Origin: Chromera velia
Lineage: Eukaryota; Sar; Chromeraceae
Assembly: GCA_018398765.1 (NCBI GenBank)
Contig: JAHBMJ010005747.1
Coordinates: 1 to 45,457 of the forward strand
Length of the DNA: 45,457 nucleotides
Direction of reading: 5' to 3'
Position 1 is the first letter of the stretch. Each line of letters starts with the position of its first letter. Shown here one piece after another: positions 1 to 13,800 of this stretch. The notes under the pieces are model-generated. The model was not told the DNA's origin. It saw only the letters and a program-made list of their open reading frames with translations, and did not search any database. The position numbers and the translations under genes were made by a program.

Positions 1-46
<46 letters not shown>

Positions 47-69
47 TGTGTGTGTCAGCGCGCGCGCGG

Positions 70-102
<33 letters not shown>
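1..102 (+). repeat. (TC)n(TG)n microsatellite in an intron of the giant gene
   Basis: TC run to about 29, then TG runs interrupted by CGCGCG. It precedes the first visible exon at 141. Confidence 0.95.
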
Positions 103-103
<1 letters not shown>

Positions 104-140
104 CTTTTGAACCCCTTTCCCCCTGCTTCTGTGTGTGCAG

Positions 141-1220
141 AGTATTCAGCAGCAGCAGAAGAGCGCCTCTCCAAAAATAATAAAATTCGTCAGTGTTGCC
201 ATCCCTCTTTGACATACACGCACATCACCCCCAAATCGGATGCTTCTGGAAATGAAATGGGCTTGAACATTGTGGTATGCTTTTGCACTTTGTGCAGCGG
301 AGTGATACTTTGCATGCATGGCGACGACGCACTTACTCATGGAGTCGTCACTCCCTCCATTTATTCACTCCTTCCCGCGTTCCTCTCCTCCGATTTGCTG
401 ATTCCTATTCATTCTCACTGATCCGCTCATTACCTCATTTGTGCATTTACGCAAATTGAATGCCTTCGTTGACCGCCGTTTAGTTTCTTCCAGTCAGTGT
501 TTTTCCGCATGGACGTCTTTTCCGTGTCTTCATTGCATCGCTTCTGCTTTGCTCGTGCAGCTGCAAGACGGGTTCGGATCAGCCACGAAGAAACGCCTCG
601 ACACCGCATCCATCACGAGCGAGGTAGGCACAGTGAGTGCGTGTGTAGACGGACAAAGTTGGTCGGTCGTGTGTCTGTGGAGAAAGGAAATTTTTTCTTA
701 TGGCGTCTGTTTGTCTGTCTGACATCTTTTGGGGGGCTGCATGGGGAATTTCACTTCTCTTCGCGCCTCCCTTCATCAAGAGGCCCTGGAGACGACCTGC
801 CTCTTCATTTACTTCTCTGCATTCCCAACTCAGTACCCTCGAGACTTGCGAGTCCCTCAGTCTCTCTCTCTTGGGAGACCGTGTCCTCCAATTTTGCAAT
901 TGTAGAGGAAAAGCGTTGCAAAAGTGGAGTATACAAGAAAAAGCGAAATGATTTCATGAGAAAGACGCACTAGAAGTGCTAAGTAAGCATTTTCTGCCGC
1001 GTCATCCACTTGCCAACCTCCCCTTCGTATCCTGTGTGTGAGACAAAATTCTCCTTCACTCCCGATTCTGTGCAGCTCGACGCCATTCGAAGACGGGTGG
1101 GCCCTTCAGCAAGACACACAGGGAAAGAGAGAAAGGGGTGAACGGTACACACACACACACACACAGACACACACAGACACACACACACACACATACACGC
1201 ACACACAGAGAGAGCACACA

Positions 1221-1271
<51 letters not shown>

Positions 1272-4200
1272 GGATGTCGGTAGGGAGGGACAGGATTTCT
1301 TTCCGTTTTTCACCTTACTTCCCGTCAGACCAGCCTTCACCTCAGATGTACACACTCCCTCTCTTATTGGCTTCGAGCAAATATTGAGACACTCGCTCAT
1401 ACGTATATCGTCACGCAAACCCTGTCAACAAAGCATAAGAGATTCCTGGGTTTTTTCCCCCTTGAGCATTTTCTGAATAGTTAGCACCTAGCTGCATGAA
1501 CTCGATGAACGTCTCTTTTTACACTCCCCTCGTGAGTGTCTCTGATTCCCTTTTTGTCTTTTTGATTGTGTGCATGCAGGTGTCCGATTCGGTTAGTGCC
1601 CTGTCCGCCGGCCTTTCTCTAACTATCGCGATAGTACAGTGTAGGCTCTTGACGAATTTTTGAAGTGTCCCCCTTATTGCATCTGGGCGTGTGTGTGCTC
1701 TGCTCTGGAAGGTCTGTGAGGGAGCGTGCTCAATGGACGACTGCAGTTCTCTTGTGTGTGTGTGTGTGTGTGTGTGTGTGTCTGTGTGTGTGTGTGTGTG
1801 TGTGTGTCTGTGAGTGAGTGAGAGCTGCAGTTAAACCTTTTTTGGGAACTCTAATTGGCTTACTATCTTTTGACCTTCCCCAAGACATCGATCGTTTCCT
1901 CCTGAAATGTGCACGTCTGCTCTGCCCTGCGCTGCGTGATTTCGTATGTGCAGAAGAACGCCGCTCTGAAGGAGGTCAGGAAGGCAGGCAGTCAAGAAGC
2001 GCACGAAGAGAGAAAAGCCAACTGAAGAACACACGGACTGACTTCCACAGGAATGCGGAGAGGAAGCCTGGAAAGTGAATCAACAATGAAAAACTGTTTT
2101 GCATTCCCGAGCCCCATCGTTCGACGAGCTAGATTTTCGAAAGTGACGCCGTTTTCCGATTGGTTCCATGAAGAAGTATCGAACATTTGGAGTGAAAGTT
2201 TTCCTAACAACGAAAGTTTTCCTAAAACTTCCACGCCTGCCCTTTCGTTTTGTCGGTCTGAATTTTCATTTTGTGTCGTGCCTTGTGCGCTCAAATGTGA
2301 TCGTTTGCAGGTGCAAGAGATTAGGGTGGGTCCATAGTCGTGGAGTATTCTCAGCTTTAACCATAAGTTGCCTTCAAATCTACTATCTTCCGTCGCTCGT
2401 CCCCTCTTTCATTCGGTTTGATTGGATGCATGGATCTCTGACTGACGCTCCGACTGGGCTGCAAGAGATTGCTTCACGTTACTATTCGCCTTTCTAAAAG
2501 ATTGAACCTGGCCGTCTTTTCGTTGAGCCGCGCTCCCTCGTCTCTTTTGTCTGAATTACTGCATGAGTGTCTCACTCTCTCTTCCGTTTGCTGTCCTGCG
2601 TGCAGGCGGTAAGTGCATGTCGGGTGGTACATTCTTTGGGTTGTCAGTGAGAAACTCGGCTCGGCTTGTGTGTATGAAATCTGTGCGAACAGCTGCATGG
2701 CCTCCGGAATGAAAACACATGTTCAGACATTCTCGTACTGGATTCTGTTCCCGTGATGTTATTGCTCCTCTTCACTTGCTGTTTTTCTGCATGTACAAGA
2801 CTGTCCTCATGATTGTCCCTCAGCTTGCGTCAGGGTGTCTCTGGGCTCCTTTTTCTTTTTCAACTGTCGTGGCATGGTTTGTGTGTATGCATGAATTTCT
2901 TCTCTGCCTCAGATCTGTCTCTTCACACACCGGGGTGTCGAATCCGCAGCTTCTTTGGTCGATCAACAAGTATTGATTCTCGTCGTCAGGGCATTTTGCT
3001 GCGCCTGCGCACTCTCTTTGTTTTATTGGTGTCTTGTGTATGTGGTGATTGATTGAAATGCATTTTGTGCAGGCTGCTCCCTCAGTCGCAGCGGCAAAGA
3101 AGACGGTCAGTCACCTGCATAAAAAAAAGGACGTGGATGTCTGTGTTGTCAGGATGCATGCTGAGATTTCAGAATGCAGACAGACAGACAGACAGAGAGA
3201 GGGTTGTCTACCCTGAAGGCCATTCGGTGGACGTGGGGACGTCTTAATTCATCGAATACTTGTCCGTCCGTCCGTCCAATTTGGGTCTGGAATATACTCC
3301 TTCGACGTGCCTTCCAGCTTCTTAATTCTTGAAGTAGTCACTGTTTCTTCATGCATGGGAAATGAAATGACAAAACGATCGATGACCCACGCAAGGACAC
3401 ATCAAAATCACTTGCGTGCGTCAGGGAAAGGAAAAGACAAAATGACCAAGCCTCCCAGGCAGATCGAGGCATTTGTTGTTCTATCGACCGTATGCATCAA
3501 TCAATAATGCGCTTACTTATTTTTCTTTCCCCCCTTCTTTTGATGATGCAGGGGGGCAAGAAGCACAAGGTTGTTTTGGATTGCAATAGCGCATCGATCC
3601 TGGAGGACTGTGTAGGCATCTGCAAGGAGCAGCATAAGTTCGAGGAAGAGGAGTGCGAATCGAAAGCGAAGGCAGCAATGGACGCAGAATCAAGGACGGT
3701 GGAGGTTGAAGTGGACTGTTCTGGGCAGGAAGTGACTGCCGATAAGTGCAAGGAGAAGTGCAGTGCTCAAAAACTCTCGAATGAAGAATGCCAAAAGGCC
3801 ATCGGTCATGCGGTCAGTGTACTGTCTCTGGCTCTCTGCATGCATGGTTGATTGGCTCGTAGATGTGCCCCTGCATATTTTTTTCCTGTCTCTGTCTGAC
3901 TGAATATCTCTTTGACGGAATGTCCGAATGAGTGACTGGCTTAAGACTCCGAAAGGGCCTCAGAGCCGTCAATGAGTTCTAGTTCTCTCTCATGTGTACA
4001 AAAGCCAACACAGGCACTTTCTGTTCACGTTTGTACTTCAAGTTTTCTCGGGTCATCTCGTTCTGCTGTCTTTCCTCTTACTCTCAGACTCGTTTGTGAA
4101 TTTCTGTAAGAATCTCTTCCCACTGGCAGAATTCTTTCATTTGCCTTTCTCATTCTTCCACTTCTTCTTCTTCTTCTTTTTTTTTCTTCTTCTTCTTCTT

Positions 4201-7200
4201 CTTCTTTTTCTTCTTCTTCGTCTTCTTCTTCTTCTTCTTCTTCTTCTTCCGCGTCTTCTAATTTGGACATGCACTGACGGCTTCTTCTTGTATGCAGGGA
4301 AGCTCCTCCTCGTCTTTCAAAAAGGGGGGCAAGGCGATCGTCAAAGGATTCGAATGTGAGAAAGGAACTTCCAAAGAGGACTGTGTGGCCAAGTGCAAAG
4401 AAGAAAGAGACGAAAGCTGGTGCGATACCCCGTATTCAGACACTGGCAGCGTCAGCCTCGACCCCTCCTCCGAGAAGGTCACGGTTCCTGACAACACGTT
4501 GGACTGCACTAGTCTGGACACTGAGAAAGCATGCGACCAGGAATGCACAAAGTCTAAAGCGAAACCAGCAACTTGCATGGAAGTCTGCGCACCTTACCGA
4601 CAAGCCGACGAGGTCAGCTGAAAGTGCAAAAGCAAATTCTCAAGCAGGCGATGGACAGGCGCTCCCGGGGCTGGTCTGAAACAAAGACACGAGTCTGACT
4701 GATTCAACTTTCGATTGCGGGACTTTGTGAGACATGCAGAGGATGCGCCTGCAGTCTCCTCCCACAAAGAAAGGATATGAATTGTGTTGGAGCAATTCGG
4801 TTCGATGTCTCTTTTTCACTGGCCGACAGGCTGACCTGGAAGCAAAGTTTTTGTGGCTAGCGGCTGTGAAAGCCAAGGACAACCAGTAAGCCTCGTCATT
4901 TGGTCGCCGATTCACATCTTCATACCATGAACGAGACTGTTGACACATCCTCGTTGCGATATGCGTTTTCACCTTTTGCGGGATTCTCAGCTGAAGAAGT
5001 GACTGAAGAAGAAGCGCTTCCTTTGTAGGAGTGATTGGTGTGAGTGAGTTTGTCCACGTGAATTGCCTTATTGAGTAACTCCTTGCTTTTGCCCATTGAT
5101 TCCCTTCCTGTGCGCAGAGAGAGTCCGACTCTTCCTCTTCTTCCTCTGCCGACAAGGGAGTCAAGCCGACGGTCGGAGGTTTCGAATGTGAGAGCGGCAC
5201 TTCCAAAGACGACTGTGTCACGAAGTGCAAAGGCCAGAGAAGTGAAGCATGGTGCAATGCTCCCACTGGTGGGGTCAATCTGGACGCCTCCTCTGAGAAG
5301 GTCACGGTGCCTGGAGAGACGCTCGACTGCACCGGTGTGGATTCGAAGGACGCCTGCAGTGAAGAGTGCAAGAAAGTCGGGGCGAAGCCAGAAACGTGTG
5401 AACAAGTTTCTTCATCATTCAAGGCGCCCGGGGAGGTTAGTCGAGTTCAGAACGAAAAAATGCCCATACTTGCCTTGCACAGCCTAGACCCCGATCCAAA
5501 CGCAACACATGACTCTTCTCAGGTAAAAGGATGTGCATGAACCCGATCACATGATCTGGCTGCGTGTCACACACAAAAGTCTCGTGCGGGTCTGACGAAG
5601 GTCGAGTCCATTTTTCTTCCCTCCCTTCATTCTCTGAAACAACCTTGAAGCTGCGTCTAGTGAGCAGAGACCCTTCGAGTGTTTTCTCTTTGATCCGATG
5701 CCTCGTCCTCCTGATTGATGCTGCAGGCTGCTGACAAAGGACAGGATGGGGACGGGACAGATGGAGATGAGGAAGCTCTCACTGTGAGTGACATTATTGG
5801 GAAGTCTGCTGTGTGCTCTCTTTCCTTTCTTTTTCCTTCAGTTGAAGTGCTCTTTTTCGTCTCTTGTTTTGATGCTGCCAGTCTTATTTTTACTCCATTT
5901 CAAACCTTTGCTGTGCGTTAATAGCTCAACAGAAGAGGAGGCAACTGGTGAAGGCAAAAAATTAGACGATATTTGAAAGCAATTTAACACGTTGAGCGAT
6001 TGCCTTGATCGTTCTGTTTTTATGTATCTATGATCACCTTAAGGATGCACTCATGCCCTGTGTAAAAAGCCTCTGACCATTTGTACGCGCGCACTCTGTC
6101 CATCCATCACGTATTCATATGTCTTTCTCCAACCTCTCTCTTTGCACTGTGCAGCCGGAAAAGCAGCGGGAACAGGAGAAGAGAATGCAAGAGGAAGTGA
6201 TGACTTCGGTGAGCCTGTACATTGACAAGACGGACAAAACTTCAAGAGTCTTTGACCAGCTCCCCGTGCCATTTCTTTCCCTTCTGCATGCTGAGATGCC
6301 TTCACATCTGATTAGAACAAATGGTCACAAGGACATTGTCACCGAGAGAGATTGTGATAAGTTGCCCATTGCTTTCTACTGCCGCACAAGAAACTGTCGA
6401 CGTTTACGCCCAGCCGTGACTCAGAAGGCTGGGAAGGGAGAGAATATTTTGTACTTATGTTTCCTTTGGTCTGGATTTTTTCACAGGCTGGTTCTCATTT
6501 TTTTCCTGCTTGTCTCCTTGACTTGACCTAACCAGAGGGAGTTTTGTTTTGTGTCGGCTGGAAGCATTCATTCAGTAGAGTTGACGCTCCGGGAAAGTTT
6601 TTGTGCTGTTAAAGTACATTTGTTGTGGACGGACTGATGATTTGGTGTCATGCCTCTTTTCTGAGTTCATATTCGTGCAGCTGGAGTTCATGAAATTTGA
6701 GGTCACGGAGGTCCGTCAACTCAGTGGTTGTGAAATACAACGACACAACGCAAAGCCAATGACTAGGTTGCGAACTTTGAGAGAGAGTGGAGCATCACAA
6801 AAGACAACTCTGAAATGAAGCAAATGCAAACAAAGAAGACACCAGGAAGAAAGGAATGAAGGGACGGAGCAATGCAAGACGTAACGAAGGAAGGAAGGGA
6901 GGAAGGAAGGAAGGAAGGAAGGAAGAGAGGAAGGAAGGCAGGAAGGCAGCAAGGCAGGAAGGCAGGAAGGCAGGAAGGAAGGAAGGAAGGAAGGAAGGAG
7001 GGATAGAGAAGTGAAAGAAACGTGCGGCATTTTTTTCCAATTGGCAACATTTTATCCAAATGTTGACCAAGGCTGACAAGTAATCCTTTTTGCGGGCGCA
7101 TTTGAAGGAATAAACGGAGCACAAAATTCACGCAACCACAAACACGCAGTCTGACTAACGGCCTTTCTTTCTTTTGTATGCCTCACTTTGTTTGTTTTTC

Positions 7201-7705
7201 CAATTCTTGTTGTGTTTTTCCCATCAAATTTCTTGATGGTGCAGAGTCCGCTCGCAAAGGTCCGTCTGACTGCTGTTTTTCCCTCCCCTGGTTGTTCCCT
7301 CTCCTCCTTCTCTGTCTCTTGTTCCCGATCTGTTAGAGACGTCAGCCTGCTGCGTTTGTCGACTCCTTTCGACACCTGATTGCTCTCAATGTTTTTTTCG
7401 GTGCCCCCCGCGAGCGAAGGAGAGAAAGTTTCCCCATTCATGACACTCACTGCGTTTCCGCCCACTTCCTTCAACTATTCTTTCTGCTCACGGGCATTCT
7501 TCTCTTCCCCTCGTCTTTCTGCAGGCTGAAGACAAACTGCTTGACGTCAGTGGGAAAAGCAGAGGGAGATGTTAGAGACTACCCTTGCGAAAGGCAGCAA
7601 AGAGGGGCTTGAGAATTCAGTATCTTTTTTTCTCTGCTCAAAACAAACGCGCCGAAATGATCTCCGGAAGCATCTCTTCGCGATTCGCTGGCACACACAC
7701 ACACG

Positions 7706-7742
<37 letters not shown>

Positions 7743-10700
7743 TACAAGATTGGATATGCTGAAGTGAAGACATCAATGACTTAATTGCGTGCTCATTTGC
7801 GCACTTGCCTTCATGTGCCTTCTTCCCTGGTTGTGCGATTGCAGATGGATGCCATCACATCAAAAGCAGACGTAAGGAAAGAGCAGTCATAGAAGAAGAG
7901 GCACGGGGGATGAGTATGAGAGGTTGTCTGGCCGACTTTTTCTCCTCATTTTTTTCTTCCTGTCGATCTGGCTCCTCCTCAAATTCCGCTCAGATCTGAG
8001 AGACCATAAATGAGTTCGAAATGCGGTGCGTTCGTATGTGAAGACTTGTTGCGCAGCTGCGACCAATTTTTATGATCACAGATCACTGGCACCCCTCAGG
8101 CATTGCACTTTCTTTCTCTTTTGAAGTCCATATGTCAGACTCCCAGACCTAAGCTGAATCTCAGCTGAAGGGGTGAAAAATCAATGCTTAATTCTCTCTC
8201 TGCAGATGGCTCGGCTGATTGACGTGCTGAATAAGGTGAGCTCTCTGTCTGATGATTGGTCGTAGAGGGGGCCCGTTGCTCCTCTACCCTCTTTTGCTTC
8301 GTGCGCTTTGTGTTCTTTCAGTCTTGTTTCATGTTGTGCCAACCATGCACTGGCCGCACTCATAACGAACGCTTTTCATGCATGCTGACTACATGGACAG
8401 ATACACAGACTTCATTTGCTTTCCCGACGTAACTTATAAACCAGTATCAAAATCACTTTTTTGAGTTCCATTCTGCATTGTCGACGGCATCCATTGATTC
8501 TGCAGGTCAAAGCCGAAAAAGACAAGGTCGCAGAATCTCAGCAGGGATTTGCTCAACTGGATTCCAACACCGAAAGTGCAGTCAAATCAAGACCTTCCAT
8601 TTCAGTCAGTTGGCTGATTCGTCGGTTGTCTTGTTGCTTGGTTGGTTGGTTAGTTGGTTGATAGATGAGTTGTTTGGGCGTCAACATGATGTTTTGTGGG
8701 TATGTCGCCTTGTTGTTGTATGCGGTCTTGAGGAGGTCTCTTTAGTCATTGATGTGTCTCTCTTTTCTCATCAGTGAATGTTGTGTAGTCCACGCAATTA
8801 ACTGGCAGATGAATACGGGAAGTTCCGGCAAAATGAATCTCTATGCTCCTGCGAGTCCGATTCTTTTCTGTACTGTGTGCGCGTGCAGGGAATGGAACTG
8901 ACGCAACGCGGGGGACCACCAGAAGTTGCGGACGTAAGTGGTGACCCCGATGTTAATAGATGTGTACTCGATCTGAATGGTGTGCAGTGGAGCGTAGCGG
9001 TTTTTTGTTCTGGGGGCGCTCTGTCTGTCATTCTCCTATAGGGGAAATGTTAATTTTTCGGGAAAAGCCTTTTTACACTTCGACCGACTTTGTGACAGCA
9101 GACGGCTTGTTCGACACAGCGTGTCAAATCTCATCTTTCGTGCAAGAAGCCTGCCCCGACGTCTCGTGGTAAATGGTCGTCAGTCAAAAGGCAATGAATG
9201 ACGCTCTTTCTGCATTCGTCATTATTGACGACGAGACGAGAAAGAAGCAGTGCCGATTGATTGATGGTGGACTCAATGAGTTGGTCATACACTCACTTCA
9301 CATTTTTTTCCCTGCCCTCCCTCTCCTCCTCTTTCCCTGCCCTCCCTCTCCTCCTGTTGCGCTCCTGCAGCTTATCACACAAGTCAGTGAGTGTGCGTCT
9401 GTGTGGAGGGGATGCGAGTAGCCACGCTATTGCAGGGAGGCCTGCCGTGGTCCTACCATCTTGAGTTGTCTGTCAGCTGCATGTATGCATTCACGTCCCC
9501 CAATTTTTTTCTGTCTGACCGTTGCTGAATGGGCTCCTTTATTTCCGAGCCTCTGTCTGTCTTTGTACCTCGAGCTATGCTTTCTTTCTACATGGTTGAT
9601 CACTGACTGCACCTTCTTCCTTCAGTCTCTCTCATGAGAGCTTTCTATCTTCGTGGCGTTGAGCAAAATAGGCAAAGCAGGAACTGAAACTTGGTCGGTC
9701 TCGCAGATCGTGAAGGCACGCGACTTTACGCGGAATCCTCTCGGCGTCGTCAGACCATCGATTTTAGAGAGTTTTCTCTTTCAGAGATCCAATCCGGCCA
9801 GGAGAGGCCCAAGAGCAGAAACCAAACAGAAAGTGCCTTACTGACCGTTTTAATTCCTCACTCTCTGATCTCTGCTGTGTTGCTTCTCTATTGACTGCAG
9901 GTCCAGGCAGTAAGTTCTTCTATTTTTTCTGCTTTCTTGTTTGTGGCACGTGATCTTTCCCGAGCAACTCACTTCCATCAGAGCTTTCAAAGCAAAAGCA
10001 AATGTTTGGGGAGAAGAGAAACGCTGCGTGCGAGAGTGAGAATGAAAGTCGATTGGATCAATCGAGTAGGTGACAAGTGGAAATTAAGTCCTCTGCCTTA
10101 TGCATGCAACAAAGACAAATGATAGATCCGCAGCACATGCATGCTGTCTTCTGAATATTTTCCTCGATGGGCACCAGATTTGATCAGTTGGTTGTTCCGA
10201 TACCCGAGCAAGGCTCTCGCTGAGCACACCCACCATACATGCACACACGATTGAGATTCATTCTTCGTGAATTCTCTCTGATCCACTGATTTATGTGCTG
10301 CACACGTTGACTGTCTTTCTGCTTAATTGTCTCAATTTGTCTTCTTGTCCTTCCCCCACCCACAGGTCAACTGGGACAAGACAACGGTAAGTGATCATTT
10401 TGGTAGTCTGAGAGACTGACTCATTGGGGTATGCAGGAAGGGGTGAAATGGTCCCTCTTCCTTCCTCCCTGCTCTTGACTCGGACGTCCTGCACAAGATT
10501 CGCCTGATCGCTTTGTGTCACGAATTCCATCTCCACCATGCATGCAGCATTTGATTTTGTCATTTGGTCCTCCGAAGGACGTGTTTAGAACTTGCTGGAG
10601 GGAGGCATCAGTCTCCGTGTCGGTCGGTGCCTTCGATTAGTTTGACGATCTTTCCCTTGAGTTGATCATTCCTCGATCACTCATCTCTTTCTTTGTTTGC

Positions 10701-10807
10701 GCGCCTGTTTGCTTCTTTGGTATGTGATGCAGGGAGTCCTCATCGAGGTCTGTTGAGTCTCCTCTGCAGTGGAGTAAGGAGGAAAGAAAGGATACAGATA
10801 GAGAGAA

Positions 10808-10838
<31 letters not shown>

Positions 10839-13800
10839 TAGACGAAGAGCTGTACACTTAGAGACGGACTGTCAAACAGGAGGGAGAGACATTGTCTTTA
10901 CTCTTGTGTGTCAAAATCTCCACCGCACAGATCACCGGCCGTCTTCCACCTCTAAATCGTCACAAGTTATTCGACTACACCATGAATGCAGCCTCCCTAC
11001 GCATGCGGCCGCCTTCACGCACTTCTTCCACGGCATTCTTGCATTCTTTTTTTCCTTCATGTCTAGCTTGCTTCTTTCTTTTCAGCTCCCTGCTCACGAT
11101 CCATTCATTCTTCCCTAGCTCATTCAATCAATCAATGAACTCTCACTCACCTTTTAATTCCTCCGCTTGCGTGATCCGGTCGATGACTGAATGAATGCAG
11201 GACATCAGGGAGAAGGTCAGCGAATTGGAGAGAAAAGCTTTGTTGAAACAAAAGGGAATAGAGACGACTAGAAAAATGACTTTTCTGACTGCATTGACGA
11301 TTGGATTGCAGTCGGGTCGACTTCATGCATGAAAACAAAATTGAGCTATGGAGTGAGTGAGGATGTGTGAGCCATGGTCTTCGCGCATTTTACTTTCGCC
11401 TGTGCAAAGTATCGGTACACCAAATCAAACGCCGCATCTTGAAAGGTTCTGCGGTAGGGACGAACAGGAACACTTACTGTTCTTCCCGAACAGGAAGAAA
11501 AGCCCTTTCTGTTTTGCCATAAGTTTTCTCTGTTCATATTGAGCGATTGTGTTCGTTTGCAATGTTTTGCTGCTCCTCTGCCATACTCTCAGCTTGCCAC
11601 TCTTCGCGACACAGTGCGGGAGAAGAGAAACGCGGCGCTCACGGCTGCCAAAGTCAGTACGTCAAGGTGTTTGCTCCTCTTAATTGCGAATTGATTCGCA
11701 CAAACTTCGATCAATGGAGTCGTCTTTTCTTTTCCCTTCAAATGGAAGATGCCAATGAAGGAATTCAGCTAACGTGCGTCTCCATCTGCGTTGTGTTGTC
11801 TCGACTCGGAATTTAAATTTGTGGATTGGAATGTGAATTTCCTTTTTTCTAAACACGTTCTTTCCATAACAAAGTTACAAATGTACGTGGTCAGTCTCTT
11901 TCTTTTATTAGAGTGTCAATGGGAGTACATCAGGTTTTTCGATCTTTCGTTTCGAGCCCTGATCGTCACCATGCAGGCTTCTTTCTTCCTCCCACTCCAT
12001 TGCGCACAGATTCGTTGTTTTCTTTTGTTTTGTGTCCGTGCACGATGATTGCAGGCCGCAGGTAGCGGTGCGAATTTGGAGGAAGTCACCAAAACTGTCC
12101 GTCGGTCACGCGGTCAAGAAAGCAACGGAAGAGAAAAGCAGTCGCCATCTTCCCCCCCTTCCATCTCTTCTGATACTTCTTCTCTGGTTTACTAATGTTT
12201 CTTCTTCCCCAAATGAGCAGCGGTGTTTTGTTTTGTTCTGTTCTTGTCCACTCCTTTCATTTGTTCTTCGCCTCCCTTACCTATCTTTCTTTCCCCTTAT
12301 TGTGCCTGTGTTCTCCCTCACGTGTTTGACTATGCCTTTCCTGTCTGTCTGCCTGTCTGTCTGTCTGTCTGTCTGCCTGTCTGCCTCTCTGGACGGATGC
12401 AGTGGCTGAAGATCGCAAATATCGTCAGTCTGCCTTCGTCCAAGCCTTGGGTGGTGATTTTTGTCGTGAATCAACGACAGACGGACGTCGGACGGAAGCG
12501 TCACCTTTTATTTTCATTCCTTCCCTAAGCTTTTGCCTTTTCTTAACATCGTCTGCAAGCAGGCATTTCACAATTAGATTTTCCACAGACACCTACAGGC
12601 AGTCGACTTCATTCTGGGGGAACGCATTCAGGGCCTCATGCACCAGAAGAGCGGGAGGGCCTCATACATTCATCATCAATCAAGGAAGGGAAAGAAGGAA
12701 TCATGGGTATTCTTTCGAATTAATTTCGGTTGGTTTGTGTGTAACCAACTCACAAATGCGTCACATCTCTCTGTCTGTCTCTCTCACTCCGTGCGTGCGT
12801 GTTTGTGTCCGCCTGGATTTGCAGGTTGATCAAGGAGTAAGTAGATGGAGGGTTCCGTCTGCCTTGTGACAAGGAGCTGATTGATTTATTGACAAAAGGA
12901 GTGGTGTCGTCGGCTCGTATGCGTTTTCCTATCTCTTTCTGTCTCTTTTAGGAAGCGTCTTCCTATCTCTGGATGTCAGGAAGGCCCGGTTTCTGAGCTT
13001 AGTTTTCGTTCCAGCCCCTGGGGACTCTACTGTCCTATTTCTTTCTTTCCTGGAGAAGAAAAAGAGGAAGAAATTGCACAAAGAGAGATCGTGCGCCGCT
13101 CCTGCCGATGAGTCACCAGACATGCTTTTGAGGAACAGCGATAGATCTCTGCGCAGTCCCCTTTTCACAATTCTTGTACTTATTTTCTCTCCTCCTCTCC
13201 CCGTGCCCCCATTTCCTTTCTGCAGGTCTCCAGAGCGGTCAACGAACAGAGGGTGGGTGGGTCTCAGCCTGTCCGTGTTTACTATCGTTTGTCTAAGAGA
13301 AGTCCAATTAACAATGAAACGGGAAGGAGAGGCCCAAAATGGTCCAGTCTGCTGTGCTTGTCCTGGCTTGTTGGACTCGAAACCTTAAATGGGGAGACGC
13401 TTCTTGGATCATTTTTACTCATTTGTAGACAGCAAATTTCATCACCATCCGATTTGTTGTCAACCCTTTATTGTTTCCTCTCTCCCTCTTCTGCCTGCAG
13501 CGCGAAATGGACCAGAGAGCCGTCAGTCAAAAAGACCACGAAGGAAGCGCACACTTGCTCTTGATGGGCTTGGTGTTTGACTGAGTAATTCGAGAGTCTT
13601 ACTCTATTTTTTGGATTGTGGACTGCAGTACTTTTGTCAGGCTGTTTGTTTTTCATGTCAACTCTCACCACTCTGTCATTCCTCAGATTGGTTTTATCTG
13701 CCGGTTTGATCTGGCATCTCTCAATTTTTCATTGTGCTTCGTGCATGCTTTGTCTCTTTGCTTTGGTTTTGCAGATAGACGAAACGAAAAGAGCGGTGAG

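Noticed and set aside
1-420. 129-codon ORF starting in the TG microsatellite
   Set aside because: Its N-terminus is translated dinucleotide repeat and it crosses a clear acceptor and donor.
4640-5422. 260-codon minus-strand ORF
   Set aside because: Covers intron plus the antisense of the Cys-rich exon at 5118; no independent support.
9707-9709. A second 3-nt exon (ATC)
   Set aside because: The acceptor TCGCAG is acceptable but the donor GTGAAG is weak; left out of the gene model.
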